64,000 nt of DNA. Origin: Acinetobacter lactucae (lineage in GTDB: Bacteria > Pseudomonadota > Gammaproteobacteria > Pseudomonadales > Moraxellaceae). The notes beneath the pieces are model-generated. The model was given only the letters and a program-made list of their open reading frames with translations, was not told the DNA's origin and made no database searches. Position 1 is the stretch's first letter; each line of letters starts with the position of its first letter. The DNA lies in contig NZ_LRPE01000035.1 in the NCBI RefSeq assembly GCF_001605885.1, forward strand, positions 1 to 64,000, read 5' to 3'. Positions 1 to 8,427 of the stretch are shown here, piece after piece. Both the position numbers and the translations under genes were made by a program.

Positions 1-171
1 TCCCATAGAACGACGTGTACCACGTGGAGGCATCCAAGTTCTATCTGCGTATTGCTCTGGCTTTGGACGCACTTGGTTGTGTACCGCATCGTCGGCTTGA
101 TTGCTTTCATTCGGCATTGGGAATGGCAATTTCACCAAAGCCTTTTTCTGTTTTGGCTGTTGCTCAGTCAT
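1..171 (-). CDS. N-terminus of an unidentified protein (partial, runs off the window)
   Basis: The reverse strand reads from an ATG at 169-171 to the window edge without a stop, giving 57 residues (MTEQQPKQ...). The segment is rich in Lys, Gln, Pro and Arg, has no signal peptide or membrane segment, and ends in a basic stretch (PPRGTRRSMG). I do not recognise the family from this fragment. It diverges from the aminotransferase gene at 379, so 172-378 should hold both promoters. The clean open frame makes a real gene likely, but its function cannot be given here. Confidence 0.6.
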   Translation of the reverse strand, partial: MTEQQPKQKKALVKLPFPMPNESNQADDAVHNQVRPKPEQYADRTWMPPRGTRRSMG

Positions 172-378
172 GATTCATTCTCGAAATTTCGATTGCCAGT
201 TATTATAAATGATTTTTCTCACTTCTTTCCAAAAAAGCTTCAATTGTATAAATCTTGCTTAAGAATATTACTAAACTAAACTTTTTTACATCTGAGCAGG
301 ATCACATCCGCAAATTGCTTAATTTTTGCGATAAGATAGGATGCTTTTTATTTTTAATCCCATAAGAGGAATATTGCC

Positions 379-1614
379 GTGGACGTACGTCTTTCTGATC
401 GTGTCAATGCTATCAAACCGTCCCCTACACTTGCTGTAACGAATAAAGCTGCTGAGCTTAAAGCTGCAGGCAAGAACGTGATTGGTTTAGGCGCTGGCGA
501 GCCAGATTTTGATACCCCTCAACACATCAAAGATGCTGCAATTGAAGCGATTAATAATGGTTTCACCAAATATACGGCTGTAGATGGTACTCCTGGGTTA
601 AAAAAAGCAATTATTGCTAAATTTAAGCGTGATAATAATCTTGATTATCAAGCGAATCAGATTTTGGTTTCATGTGGTGGTAAGCAAAGCTTCTTTAACT
701 TGGCGCTTGCTCTATTAAACAAAGGCGATGAAGTGATCATTCCAGCACCTTTCTGGGTAAGCTATCCAGATATGGTCATTATTGCTGAAGGTACTCCAGT
801 CATTGTGAAATGTGGCGAAGACCAACGTTTCAAAATCACTCCTGAACAATTAGAAGCTGCGATTACACCTAATACTCGTTTAGTGGTATTAAACAGCCCA
901 TCTAACCCAACAGGCATGATTTATAGCAAAGCTGAATTAGAAGCTTTAGCTGAAGTTTTACGTCGTCACCCACAAGTATTTGTTGCATCTGACGATATGT
1001 ATGAACCGATTCGTTGGGAAGATGAGTTCTATAACATCGCAACTGTTGCTCCAGATTTATATGACCGCACAATTGTTTTAAACGGTGTGTCTAAAGCATA
1101 TGCAATGACAGGTTGGCGTATTGGCTATGCGGCCGGTCCAGCAAAAATCATTGGCGCAATGAAAAAGATCCAATCACAGTCAACTTCTAACCCGACTTCT
1201 ATTTCGCAAGTTGCTGCTGAAGCTGCATTGAATGGTCCACAAGACGTTTTACAACCTATGATTGAAGCGTTTAAACGCCGTCATGACTTAGTTGTAAATG
1301 GCTTAAATGATATTAAAGGGATCTCTTGCTTACCTGCTGATGGCGCTTTCTATGCCTATGCAAACATTCGCCCTCTTATTCGTGCAAAAGGCTTAAAGTC
1401 TTGCACAGAGTTCTCTGAATGGTTACTAGAAGAAACTGGCGTAGCAGTAGTTCCTGGTGATGCATTTGGTTTAGGCGGCTTTATGCGTATTTCATATGCA
1501 ACAGCTGATGAAGTACTTGTTGATGCATTAGCACGTATCAAAAAAGCTGCTGACTCAATTGAGGGTGTAGACGCTGCTATCGCTTCAATTGAAGCTGAAA
1601 AAGCTGCGAAATAA
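379..1614 (+). CDS. aspC: Class I pyridoxal-phosphate aminotransferase, aspartate aminotransferase type
   Basis: Predicted cytosolic PLP enzyme of fold type I that transfers the amino group between aspartate and 2-oxoglutarate. The start is GTG at 379, with an AGAGGA ribosome site 8 bases upstream. The 411-residue product shows the SPSNPTG substrate/cofactor segment near residues 172-179, the Schiff-base lysine K239 in the context NGVSKAYAMTGW, and the carboxylate-binding arginine at about R370 (FMRIS). The length and the MTGWRIGY motif fit the Ib subgroup found in many bacteria. Related aminotransferases for aromatic or branched substrates share these motifs, so the exact substrate is inferred. 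It is a single transcription unit ending at the hairpin at 1631-1659. Confidence 0.9.
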   Translation: MDVRLSDRVNAIKPSPTLAVTNKAAELKAAGKNVIGLGAGEPDFDTPQHIKDAAIEAINNGFTKYTAVDGTPGLKKAIIAKFKRDNNLDYQANQILVSCGGKQSFFNLALALLNKGDEVIIPAPFWVSYPDMVIIAEGTPVIVKCGEDQRFKITPEQLEAAITPNTRLVVLNSPSNPTGMIYSKAELEALAEVLRRHPQVFVASDDMYEPIRWEDEFYNIATVAPDLYDRTIVLNGVSKAYAMTGWRIGYAAGPAKIIGAMKKIQSQSTSNPTSISQVAAEAALNGPQDVLQPMIEAFKRRHDLVVNGLNDIKGISCLPADGAFYAYANIRPLIRAKGLKSCTEFSEWLLEETGVAVVPGDAFGLGGFMRISYATADEVLVDALARIKKAADSIEGVDAAIASIEAEKAAK

Positions 1615-1630
1615 TCTGCATGTTGCATAA

Positions 1631-1659
1631 AAAGGGTTCTCTTAAGAGAACCCTTTTTT
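1631..1659. terminator. Bidirectional rho-independent terminator between aspC and the DMT transporter gene
   Basis: A stem of AAAGGGTTCTC-type sequence pairs with its complement around a short loop and is followed by a run of T. The A-rich 5' flank provides a T-run for the opposite strand, so it probably serves both convergent genes. Confidence 0.85.
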
Positions 1660-1663
1660 AATT

Positions 1664-2506
1664 CTATGCTTTGTTAGTTTTAGGAGGCTTTATATAAATA
1701 ACCAATAGAATTCCAAATAAAACCATAACACTAGATAAAATCACTCGCTCGGTTACAGTCTCATTTACGAATAGGCTCCCCCCTATAATCGCCAAACATG
1801 GCACACTTAACTGTACTGTACTGGCAGTCACCCGATCAATATGCTTCAGAATCGCATACCAGAGGACATAAGCCCCACTTGAAGTAACACCACCCGACAA
1901 AACCGCTAAAATCCATCCTTGCACGTCAATATATCGATCTTCGGCAAGTAATATATTCGCCAACAAAACCATTGGCACAGCTAGCGTAAAATTTGCCAAT
2001 GTACTACCAATAGGTTGCGTCATATTGCGACCAGCAATGCTATATCCAGCCCATGCTAAACCAGACATCACCATAATTAGAGCATATCCCCAATCAGGCG
2101 CTTGAGCACCGGGTAATAACAAAACACTGATTCCAGCTAAAGCAATACCTAAGCCTATAGCACGGTATATTCCAATCTGCTCACCTTGCGAATAGCCATA
2201 AAGCACCATAGTCAGCTGTACAACCCCAAATAATAACAGAGCACCAATACCAGCATCGATTTGAAGGTATGCATATGAAAATGCCAAAATATAAACTGCT
2301 AGAAAAAATGCGTTTTTTAAACTCCATTGGACTTTGGCTTGAGACGATTTTGAATATAAAAACAGCCCCAATAAAACAACTGCACCACTTCCCACTCGTA
2401 CTAAGCTAAAAGTCATTGGGTCAATATGTTCGCCTGCCAGAGCCAAACGGCACAATACAGAATTTGCTGCAAAAGCCACCATTACTAGTGTAATTTTAAA
2501 AAGCAT
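1664..2506 (-). CDS. EamA/DMT-superfamily transporter
   Basis: A 280-residue, strongly hydrophobic inner-membrane protein with about ten predicted transmembrane helices in two similar halves, as in the EamA (DUF6) drug/metabolite transporter superfamily. The N-terminus (MLFKITLVMVAFAANSVLCR) is the typical first helix with a conserved Asn-Ser. The family includes amino-acid and metabolite exporters; the substrate cannot be read from the sequence. It converges with aspC, ends beside the shared terminator, and diverges from the thioesterase gene at 2746. Confidence 0.85.
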   Translation of the reverse strand: MLFKITLVMVAFAANSVLCRLALAGEHIDPMTFSLVRVGSGAVVLLGLFLYSKSSQAKVQWSLKNAFFLAVYILAFSYAYLQIDAGIGALLLFGVVQLTMVLYGYSQGEQIGIYRAIGLGIALAGISVLLLPGAQAPDWGYALIMVMSGLAWAGYSIAGRNMTQPIGSTLANFTLAVPMVLLANILLAEDRYIDVQGWILAVLSGGVTSSGAYVLWYAILKHIDRVTASTVQLSVPCLAIIGGSLFVNETVTERVILSSVMVLFGILLVIYIKPPKTNKA

Positions 2507-2682
2507 TGTCCTTATGCTCCTGTTATTTCTTATAGTGTAAAAGAAGTCTTTCTTATCTATCTAATTCATTATGCAACTCATTTAATTCAATTTTTATAAT
2601 AAAGGAATTTTATATTAAATTAACAAATTTTGAAGATTCAACTTATCAGTTCAATTTTTAACTATAGAATTGACTCAACTAA

Positions 2683-2709
2683 AACTTAATAATAGGCTAA
2701 TATTAAGTT
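2683..2709. promoter_or_regulatory. Inverted repeat in the divergent promoter region upstream of the hotdog thioesterase gene
   Basis: A perfect 9-bp inverted repeat, AACTTAATA (2683-2691) and TATTAAGTT (2701-2709), is separated by 9 bases. A second, shorter one (TCAATT / AATTGA) lies just upstream. A TTGACT hexamer near 2670 with a weak TAGGCT about 17 bases later would place the repeat across the -10 region. This resembles an operator, but no regulator gene is adjacent. The region is AT-rich, so chance is possible. Confidence 0.35.
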
Positions 2710-2745
2710 CCATTTTAGAACTTAAAGAATTAAAGGACTCAAAAA

Positions 2746-3183
2746 ATGAAAAATCCGATGGAAATGACTGGCCTTGAATTTTTACAAGCCATGATTGAAG
2801 GCCATATTCCACCTGCCAGCATTAGTAAAACGATACCTATGCAACCTACTGAAATTTCAGAAGGATCTGTTACTTTTAAAGCCCAAGCGGATCATAACCA
2901 TTTGAATCCACTCGGTGGCGTACATGGCGGTTTTGCTGCCACAGTCCTAGATTCGGTAACTGGCTGTGCAGTACATACGATGTTACCTGCGGGTGTAGGT
3001 TACGGCACAATCGACCTTAACGTAAAAATGTGCCGTCCCATTCCAAAAAACCATCCTTTAATTGCGACAGGCAAAGTCATTAATTTAAGTAAAAATTTAG
3101 GTATTTCCGAAGGAAAGATTATTGATGAGGAAGGTAAACTGTATGCCTATGCAACAGCAACCTGCATGATTATTCGTCCCTAA
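2746..3183 (+). CDS. PaaI-family hotdog-fold thioesterase
   Basis: A 145-residue single hotdog domain predicted to hydrolyse acyl-CoA or aryl-CoA thioesters in the cytosol. The PaaI-type signature is at residues 53-70: NPLGGVHGG followed by the helix with the likely catalytic acid D69. An AAAGGA ribosome site precedes the ATG at 2746. It stands alone between the divergent DMT transporter gene and the terminator at 3189-3217. A paralogous family member lies at 16852-17268. The specific thioester is unknown. Confidence 0.85.
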   Translation: MKNPMEMTGLEFLQAMIEGHIPPASISKTIPMQPTEISEGSVTFKAQADHNHLNPLGGVHGGFAATVLDSVTGCAVHTMLPAGVGYGTIDLNVKMCRPIPKNHPLIATGKVINLSKNLGISEGKIIDEEGKLYAYATATCMIIRP

Positions 3184-3188
3184 GGATT

Positions 3189-3217
3189 AAAGGCAGCCTT
3201 AAACCGCTGCCTTTTTT
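3189..3217. terminator. Rho-independent terminator shared by two convergent genes
   Basis: A perfect 9-bp stem, AAAGGCAGC (3189-3197) and GCTGCCTTT (3206-3214), has an 8-base loop and is followed by T residues. The stop codon of the minus-strand gene at 3199-3630 lies inside the hairpin. Confidence 0.85.
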
Positions 3218-3630
3218 ATTGAGTAATTTTCATTATTTGGACGTTCACAAGTTTGTGCAATCACATAAGGTGCCCAAACATTCTTAAGTTGAAGTTCTAT
3301 AATTCCTTGATGCTCGGCAGACCATGCTAAAACTTTATTTTTACCGAACAGTAACTCCCCTTTCACTTGAAAAATATATAAAGATTTGGAGGAGTTTAAT
3401 TGGTGCGAGCTTTTTAAAACTTTAAGTGAATTATGCACATTCCATTTAGAGCTAAACCAAAGCTGCAATAAATCGCCTAAATATAAATCCTGCTTTTTGA
3501 AAGGATAAGCATTAATCCAAGCACCTTCTACAGGTGTGTAATAAGATTCTGATTGATTTAAGATATTGAGATAATTGTGTTGATAGAAATCAAAATTAGA
3601 AAAAATAGAAGCGATCGTAAGCGTGTTCAT
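3199..3630 (-). CDS. Hypothetical protein, 143 residues
   Basis: The start is taken at the ATG at 3630 because GGAGATA lies 5 bases upstream; the frame stays open further upstream without a comparable ribosome site. The product (MNTLTIASIF...) is soluble, has no signal peptide or transmembrane helix, and is rich in aromatic and Asn/Ser residues with a mildly basic C-terminus. I do not recognise a domain. Its last codons form part of the terminator hairpin at 3189-3217, so coding sequence and terminator are shared. The clear ribosome site makes it likely to be a real, probably genus-restricted gene. Confidence 0.65.
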   Translation of the reverse strand: MNTLTIASIFSNFDFYQHNYLNILNQSESYYTPVEGAWINAYPFKKQDLYLGDLLQLWFSSKWNVHNSLKVLKSSHQLNSSKSLYIFQVKGELLFGKNKVLAWSAEHQGIIELQLKNVWAPYVIAQTCERPNNENYSIKKAAV

Positions 3631-3825
3631 ACTTATCTCCGATTTAGCCATTTTAGTGCTGGCAAGTTGGTTTAAATCCACACTGTTTGGATTTCTCCAA
3701 ACGCTTGTTCTTTTTTGAATTTAGCAATTGATTTTTTAAAGCGCAAGTAATTTCTTAACCCATCACTCAACTGATCAAATAAAAAGCATACGACACAAAA
3801 ATGAAGTAAACATGACAAATTAGAC

Positions 3826-3853
3826 TTGACCCTTCTCAAAATCCCCTTATAAT
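3826..3853 (+). promoter_or_regulatory. Sigma-70 promoter of tRNA-Asn
   Basis: TTGACC (3826-3831) and TATAAT (3848-3853) are separated by 16 bases. The mature tRNA starts 12 bases after the -10 box, typical of a stable-RNA promoter with a short leader. Confidence 0.85.
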
Positions 3854-3864
3854 CGCATGCAGAT

Positions 3865-3940
3865 TCTCCCATAGCTCAGTCGGTAGAGCGACGGACTGTT
3901 AATCCGCAGGTCCCTGGTTCGAGCCCAGGTGGGAGAGCCA
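3865..3940 (+). tRNA. tRNA-Asn (anticodon GTT)
   Basis: A 76-nt cloverleaf including an encoded CCA. The acceptor arms are TCTCCCA (3865-3871) and TGGGAGA (3930-3936), with discriminator G. The D arm is GCTC...GAGC, the anticodon loop CTGTTAA carries GTT at 3898-3900, and the T arm contains GGTTCGAG. A strong promoter precedes it and a terminator follows, so it is a monocistronic tRNA gene. Confidence 0.97.
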
Positions 3941-3947
3941 AATACTA

Positions 3948-3978
3948 AAAAGCCCGCAGCATTAAAGCGGGCTTTTTT
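3948..3978 (+). terminator. Terminator of tRNA-Asn
   Basis: AAAGCCCGC pairs with GCGGGCTTT around a short AGCATTAAA-type loop and is followed by a T run at 3973-3979. Confidence 0.9.
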
Positions 3979-4005
3979 TGCCATAAATTTATCAATAACT
4001 ATAAA

Positions 4006-4041
4006 AAATCCTCTATCTGTTGATAGAGGATTTAATTTTTT
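4006..4041. terminator. Second hairpin terminator downstream of tRNA-Asn
   Basis: A perfect 12-bp stem, AAATCCTCTATC (4006-4017) and GATAGAGGATTT (4022-4033), with loop TGTT, is followed by a T-rich tract. It could terminate the ydfG transcript from the minus strand or back up the tRNA terminator. Confidence 0.7.
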
Positions 4042-4107
4042 CTTAGAGTCTTTGTTAGATTTAACGCTCTAACCTAACTCGAAAGAATATATTTTCTTAT
4101 CAAATTA

Positions 4108-4866
4108 TTATTCCACTTCAACCACTTTTAAAGGATTAAAAGATTGAGTAGTCGGCATCATTTCAATACGATTAATATTAATGTGTGGAGGTTGTGAAGC
4201 AATCCAAGCTACTGTATTTGCAATATCTTCAGGCAAGAGTGGATTCTTTTTATCATATAGACTGTTTACTTTATTCTCATCACCTTTAAAACGTACTAAA
4301 GAAAACTCTGTACCACCGCAAAGCCCTGGTTCAATGTTAGTTACGCGCACACCAGTACCAGCCAAATCTGCACGAAGATTTAGACTAAATTGCTCCACAA
4401 ATGCTTTGGTTGCCCCATACACATTGCCCCCTGGGTACGGGTATGTACCTGCAATAGAGCCCATATTAATAATCAAACCTGATTTTTTCTTTACCATACT
4501 TGGCAAAATTAATCGGGTAATCGTAACAAGCCCCTTCACATTGGTATCAATCATCGTGTACCAATCATCTAATTCTGCTTTATCTGCGGATTCCAATCCT
4601 AATGCCAATCCAGCATTATTCACCAATAAATCAATTTGACTGATTTGAAATTCGGCTGGTAAATCAAGCAATACTTTATTTATATTTTCTACCGTATCTG
4701 TCATATCAAATACTAAGGGATAGAATTTTTCACCGAGCTCTTGTTGTAATTCTTTTAACTTTTCTGCTCGTCTTCCACAACCAATAACGTTATAGCCTAA
4801 CTCAATCAGTTTTTTTGAAATACTATAACCAAAGCCCGCTGAGGCACCTGTAACTAATGCTAACAT
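4108..4866 (-). CDS. ydfG: Short-chain dehydrogenase, YdfG-type 3-hydroxy acid / L-allo-threonine dehydrogenase
   Basis: A classical SDR of 252 residues if translation starts at the ATG at 4866, which has AAGGA 8 bases upstream. It has the nucleotide motif TGASAGFG (6-13), NNAG (83-86), catalytic S137, and Y150-x3-K154. The sequence follows E. coli YdfG closely in several stretches (ILVNNAGLALG, GNVYGATKAFV, TDIEPGL-like), and that enzyme reduces malonic semialdehyde and oxidises 3-hydroxy acids with NADP. In other bacteria it helps detoxify malonic semialdehyde from pyrimidine degradation; no such genes are adjacent here. It is a single gene on its strand. Confidence 0.85.
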   Translation of the reverse strand: MLALVTGASAGFGYSISKKLIELGYNVIGCGRRAEKLKELQQELGEKFYPLVFDMTDTVENINKVLLDLPAEFQISQIDLLVNNAGLALGLESADKAELDDWYTMIDTNVKGLVTITRLILPSMVKKKSGLIINMGSIAGTYPYPGGNVYGATKAFVEQFSLNLRADLAGTGVRVTNIEPGLCGGTEFSLVRFKGDENKVNSLYDKKNPLLPEDIANTVAWIASQPPHININRIEMMPTTQSFNPLKVVEVE

Positions 4867-5010
4867 TCTTATATCCTTAGAAATAATCAACTATTTTAGC
4901 TAAACCGATCTTGAACAGATTTATCTTTATATTTACATAATATTCGTTATTACTTTAAAAAATAAAAGATTTTTTGAAAAATTAATTTTAAAGAATTATA
5001 TAGTTATAAT

Positions 5011-5042
5011 AAAAAAGTTTATCTAGAGAGATAAACTTTTTT
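5011..5042. terminator. Terminator at the end of the lepA-to-miaE gene block
   Basis: A perfect 14-bp A/T-rich stem (AAAAAAGTTTATCT and its complement) with loop AGAG lies just after the miaE stop codon. It can act on both strands. Confidence 0.85.
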
Positions 5043-5059
5043 ATTTCAATCATCTAAGA

Positions 5060-5704
5060 TTAGACTGGTACGCCACTATGAAAACGGAAAGTATCATCTG
5101 GTGTTAAAATCAAATTCTTTTCAACCTCACGAATATGATCAATTCGCTGCTGAATATCCTCTTTAGGAGCTTTCATTTTTGCATTTTTTGCCACATCAAG
5201 TGCAAGAGCCAAATAGTCTTCAAAATGACGAGACTCTGACTTAAGCAAGTATCGATAATAACGTCCTAACTCATCATCTACACGCGGAGCAAGTGCATGA
5301 AAACGCTCACATGAACGAGCCTCAACAAAAGCACCAATCACCAGTACATCAATTAAAGCTTCAGGTTCATACGTACGAATCTCTTTACGCAACCCACCAG
5401 CATAACGTCCGGCACTTAAACCCGTCCACTCTTGACCCCGCTTAGCCATAAGCTCAAGTACTTGTTCGTAGTGAAGCATTTCTTCACGTACAAGCTGAGC
5501 AAGCTTTATTTGCAAGTCAGGAAAAAAGCTATAGCGAAACATTAAGTTCATTGCCGTACTAGCAGCTTTCTTTTCACAATTAGCATGATCTTGCATCAAG
5601 ATATCTAAATTATTGATTGCTTCATCCAACCATGCATTTGGTGTTTGACATCCTAAAAAAGCCACCACAGGTTGCATTAATTCATCGTAATTGATACTCG
5701 ACAT
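5060..5704 (-). CDS. miaE: tRNA-(ms2io6A) hydroxylase MiaE
   Basis: Non-haem di-iron monooxygenase that hydroxylates the isopentenyl side chain of 2-methylthio-N6-isopentenyladenosine at tRNA position 37. The 214-residue protein is a ferritin-like helical bundle with metal-ligand patterns including EEMLHYEQV and ESRHFEDY, as expected for MiaE. AGGA precedes the ATG. It starts 6 bases after the pdxJ stop, so it is probably the last gene of the operon. The family occurs only in some bacteria. Confidence 0.9.
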   Translation of the reverse strand: MSSINYDELMQPVVAFLGCQTPNAWLDEAINNLDILMQDHANCEKKAASTAMNLMFRYSFFPDLQIKLAQLVREEMLHYEQVLELMAKRGQEWTGLSAGRYAGGLRKEIRTYEPEALIDVLVIGAFVEARSCERFHALAPRVDDELGRYYRYLLKSESRHFEDYLALALDVAKNAKMKAPKEDIQQRIDHIREVEKNLILTPDDTFRFHSGVPV

Positions 5705-5710
5705 AACCCA

Positions 5711-6436
5711 CTATCCTGCTGCCTGAATCGCTGTTTTCATATCTTTAACAGCTTGAACCAAACCTACAAAAACACTTTCAGCAATAATTGAATGACCAAT
5801 GTTTAATTCATGAATTTGTGGAATAGCTGCAATTGGCGCAATATTTTTAAGGTTAAGGCCATGACCTGCATTTACAACCAAACCTTTTGAAGCTGCATAT
5901 TCAACACCTTTGATAATGCGCTCTAACTCGGCTTGTTGATCTTGCTCCGTTTCCGCATCTGCATATGCACCCGTATGCAACTCAATCGTAGGTGCACCAC
6001 ACGCAACTGCTGCATCAATTTGAGCTAAATCAGCATCAATAAATAATGATACGTCGCAACCAATAGCCGCTAAAGTTTGAGTTGCTGCTTTAACTTTTTC
6101 AAAGTTACCCACTACATCCAAACCACCTTCAGTTGTTACTTCTTGGCGTCTTTCTGGCACAAAACACACGTGCTGCGGCTGAATTTCTTTCGCAAACTCG
6201 ACCATTTCATCAGTAACAGCCAACTCTAGGTTCATACGCGTTTTTAATAATGGACGCATGCGACGCACATCGTCATCTTGAATATGGCGACGGTCTTCAC
6301 GCAAATGCAAAGTAATTCCCTCTGCACCAGCTTGTTCACAAATAAGAGCAGCTTCCACAGGGTCTGGATAAGTAGTACCGCGCGCCTGTCTCAAAGTAGC
6401 AACATGGTCTATGTTTACACCAAGCAATGCAGCCAT
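5711..6436 (-). CDS. pdxJ: Pyridoxine 5'-phosphate synthase PdxJ
   Basis: Condenses 1-deoxy-D-xylulose 5-phosphate with 3-amino-2-oxopropyl phosphate, the last ring-forming step of de novo vitamin B6 synthesis. The 241-residue TIM barrel starts with the hallmark [17 protein letters not shown] and keeps HLREDRRHI and the C-terminal [13 protein letters not shown] phosphate-binding segment. TAGGATTTATTT precedes the ATG. It sits 13 bases after recO, the usual recO-pdxJ order. Confidence 0.95.
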   Translation of the reverse strand: MAALLGVNIDHVATLRQARGTTYPDPVEAALICEQAGAEGITLHLREDRRHIQDDDVRRMRPLLKTRMNLELAVTDEMVEFAKEIQPQHVCFVPERRQEVTTEGGLDVVGNFEKVKAATQTLAAIGCDVSLFIDADLAQIDAAVACGAPTIELHTGAYADAETEQDQQAELERIIKGVEYAASKGLVVNAGHGLNLKNIAPIAAIPQIHELNIGHSIIAESVFVGLVQAVKDMKTAIQAAG

Positions 6437-6449
6437 AAATAAATCCTAA

Positions 6450-7163
6450 TTACGATTGAGTTTGAGTATTTTGAATCCACAATTGTCGACTTTTTAGGGG
6501 ACGATCTCCTAAAAGCGATGTAATCATTTGGCGGTATAGTTTACCTAATAATTGCAATTGTTCGTGAGAAAAATCCTGACCTTGCTCATAATCCAACATA
6601 GATAAAATTGCTTTACCTGACAATGAGGAACGACTTGCCTGAACAACGGGCGCAAAACCTTCAGTCACCTGAAATTGATAAAACTGATGAGCTTGTATTG
6701 GCTGTTGTTGAGTATCGATTGAGAAATCAATCGCGTAACCAAGCTCAGGAAGTAAAACATGTTCGAACTGGCGTAAAATTTGTCTCAGAAAAAGATCAGG
6801 ATTTTCGTGAGAAGACAATTGCTGTAATTGAAGCAGTGTTAACTGATATTGTTCAAAAGATTGCGGCATTGCCTCTTCTAAGGGGCAAAGTCTAAGAACA
6901 ATTTCATTTAAATAAAATCCGGCAAAAAAAGCATCACCAAAAAAGAAAACAGGCTGATTTAATATTTCCAGCTTAGTAAAATTTTTGAGTTCACTTTTAC
7001 CCGTGGCTTGTAGCCGAATAGGCTGATATTGAGGGGGCGGAGTCTGCCTTAAGATGCCATCGACTCGCCCATATTCCTGAGTAAAAAGATGCACAATATG
7101 ACTTTTTTCACGGTATTTACGGTGATGAATCATATATCCATGGAGGACTTCATTGCGCATCAT
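6450..7163 (-). CDS. recO: DNA repair protein RecO
   Basis: Recombination mediator that helps load RecA on SSB-coated DNA in the RecFOR pathway. The 237-residue product has the N-terminal OB-fold pattern (GYMIHHRKYREKSHIVHLFTQEYG) and a helical C-terminal domain. Length and position between era and pdxJ match RecO. Two consecutive ATG codons (7163, 7160) are possible starts; a GAGGAA lies rather far upstream. A small lipoprotein gene separates it from era. Confidence 0.92.
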   Translation of the reverse strand: MMRNEVLHGYMIHHRKYREKSHIVHLFTQEYGRVDGILRQTPPPQYQPIRLQATGKSELKNFTKLEILNQPVFFFGDAFFAGFYLNEIVLRLCPLEEAMPQSFEQYQLTLLQLQQLSSHENPDLFLRQILRQFEHVLLPELGYAIDFSIDTQQQPIQAHQFYQFQVTEGFAPVVQASRSSLSGKAILSMLDYEQGQDFSHEQLQLLGKLYRQMITSLLGDRPLKSRQLWIQNTQTQS

Positions 7164-7172
7164 AAAAAGAAT

Positions 7173-7376
7173 CTATTCCTCAGATTCTTTTTCTTTTTTA
7201 TCATCCTCATCATCACCGTCAGGAATAACAGCACCTACAACAGCTGCTGTACCTTTAACTACACCTTTAGTAGTTTTATAGGCGATACCTACTGGTACGG
7301 TTACAAGTTTATATACACAACCTTGTAACATCAATGTACATCCAACTATAGCGATTAATGATGTAATTGTTTTCAT
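7173..7376 (-). CDS. Small lipoprotein, 67 residues
   Basis: A type II signal peptide ends in the lipobox MLQGC with the lipidated cysteine at residue 20. The mature part has a short Gly/Val/Ala-rich segment, then a highly acidic, charged tail (DGDDEDDKKEKESEE). AAGGA precedes the ATG at 7376. I recall it as an Acinetobacter lipoprotein family without a known role. It lies between era and recO, so it is probably co-transcribed with them, but nothing shows a functional link. Confidence 0.85.
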   Translation of the reverse strand: MKTITSLIAIVGCTLMLQGCVYKLVTVPVGIAYKTTKGVVKGTAAVVGAVIPDGDDEDDKKEKESEE

Positions 7377-7393
7377 ACCAGCATCCTTATCCT

Positions 7394-8422
7394 TTAGATA
7401 TCACTGTATCCTAAGCTTTTTAGAGCACGCTCATCATCAGACCAACCACCCTTCACTTTTACCCAAAGTGTGAGCATAATTTTTTGCTCAAACATTTTTT
7501 CCATGTCTTTTCGAGCATCCATACCAATCGTTTTAAGCTTGGTTCCTTTCTCACCAATTACAATGGCTTTTTGACCAGCACGGTCTACAAAAATCGTTGC
7601 ATCGATATAGGTACAGGCGGGTTTTAAACGACCAGTTTTTTCATTAACAGTCGCTTCTTCCGTTTTGAAAGATTCAATTTGTACTGTTAAATCATAAGGA
7701 AGCTCTTCACCCAACTGACGCATGATTTTTTCGCGAATAATTTCACTCGCCAAGAAACGCTCAGAGCGGTCAGTAATCTGATCAAATGAATACAAAGGTG
7801 GCTGATAAGGAAGATACTTCTCAATCGTTTCACTCAAATGTTCCAAGTTTGCACCACGTAATGCAGAAACAGGAACAATCTCAGCAAAATTCATAAGTTT
7901 GGCACGTTCTTGAATGAGAGGAAGAATCTCTCTTTTATCTTCAAAAGTGTCCGCCTTATTAATGACCAAAATAACCGGCATTTCAGCATTCTTGAGTTTT
8001 TCAAGCACTAAATCATCGTTTTGAGTCCACTTATAAGCATCGATAACGAATAAAACTAAATTAACGTCACGTAATGCAGAATGAGCAGCACGGTTCATCA
8101 TTTTATTAATAGCACGCACTTCTTTTTTATGCATACCTGGGGTATCTACATATACCGCCTGCATTTTTTCGCGTGAATCAATACCAATAATTTTATGACG
8201 TGTTGTTTGAGGTTTACGCGAAGTAATAGAAAGTTTTTGACCCAATAAATGGTTCATGAGGGTAGATTTACCCACATTTGGACGTCCCACAATCGCCACA
8301 AATCCGCTCTTAAAATCCGAAGGGATTGTTACGCCTTTGGAACTAAAAAATTGATCAATCAGATTATTAGGATCTTGGTTTTCATTTGAATCTGGATTGA
8401 TTTGATCAGAATGCATCGACAT
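7394..8422 (-). CDS. era: GTPase Era
   Basis: Essential Ras-like GTPase that binds the 3' end of 16S rRNA and assists 30S subunit maturation. G1 is GRPNVGKST at residues 46-54, followed by DTPGMHKK (G3) and NKAD (G4). The C-terminal KH domain contains the [13 protein letters not shown] loop. At 342 residues it carries a poorly conserved N-terminal extension of about 35 residues compared with E. coli Era. It starts 5 bases after the rnc stop, the usual rnc-era coupling. Confidence 0.97.
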   Translation of the reverse strand: MSMHSDQINPDSNENQDPNNLIDQFFSSKGVTIPSDFKSGFVAIVGRPNVGKSTLMNHLLGQKLSITSRKPQTTRHKIIGIDSREKMQAVYVDTPGMHKKEVRAINKMMNRAAHSALRDVNLVLFVIDAYKWTQNDDLVLEKLKNAEMPVILVINKADTFEDKREILPLIQERAKLMNFAEIVPVSALRGANLEHLSETIEKYLPYQPPLYSFDQITDRSERFLASEIIREKIMRQLGEELPYDLTVQIESFKTEEATVNEKTGRLKPACTYIDATIFVDRAGQKAIVIGEKGTKLKTIGMDARKDMEKMFEQKIMLTLWVKVKGGWSDDERALKSLGYSDI

Positions 8423-8427
8423 GCAGG

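Noticed and set aside
3672..3872. 66-residue minus-strand ORF next to tRNA-Asn
   Set aside because: It overlaps the tRNA promoter and the tRNA 5' end and has no ribosome site or family resemblance.
7089..7328. 79-residue plus-strand ORF over the recO start and lipoprotein gene
   Set aside because: It is antisense to two well-supported genes; its Phe/Ile-rich run is the complement of the acidic lipoprotein tail.
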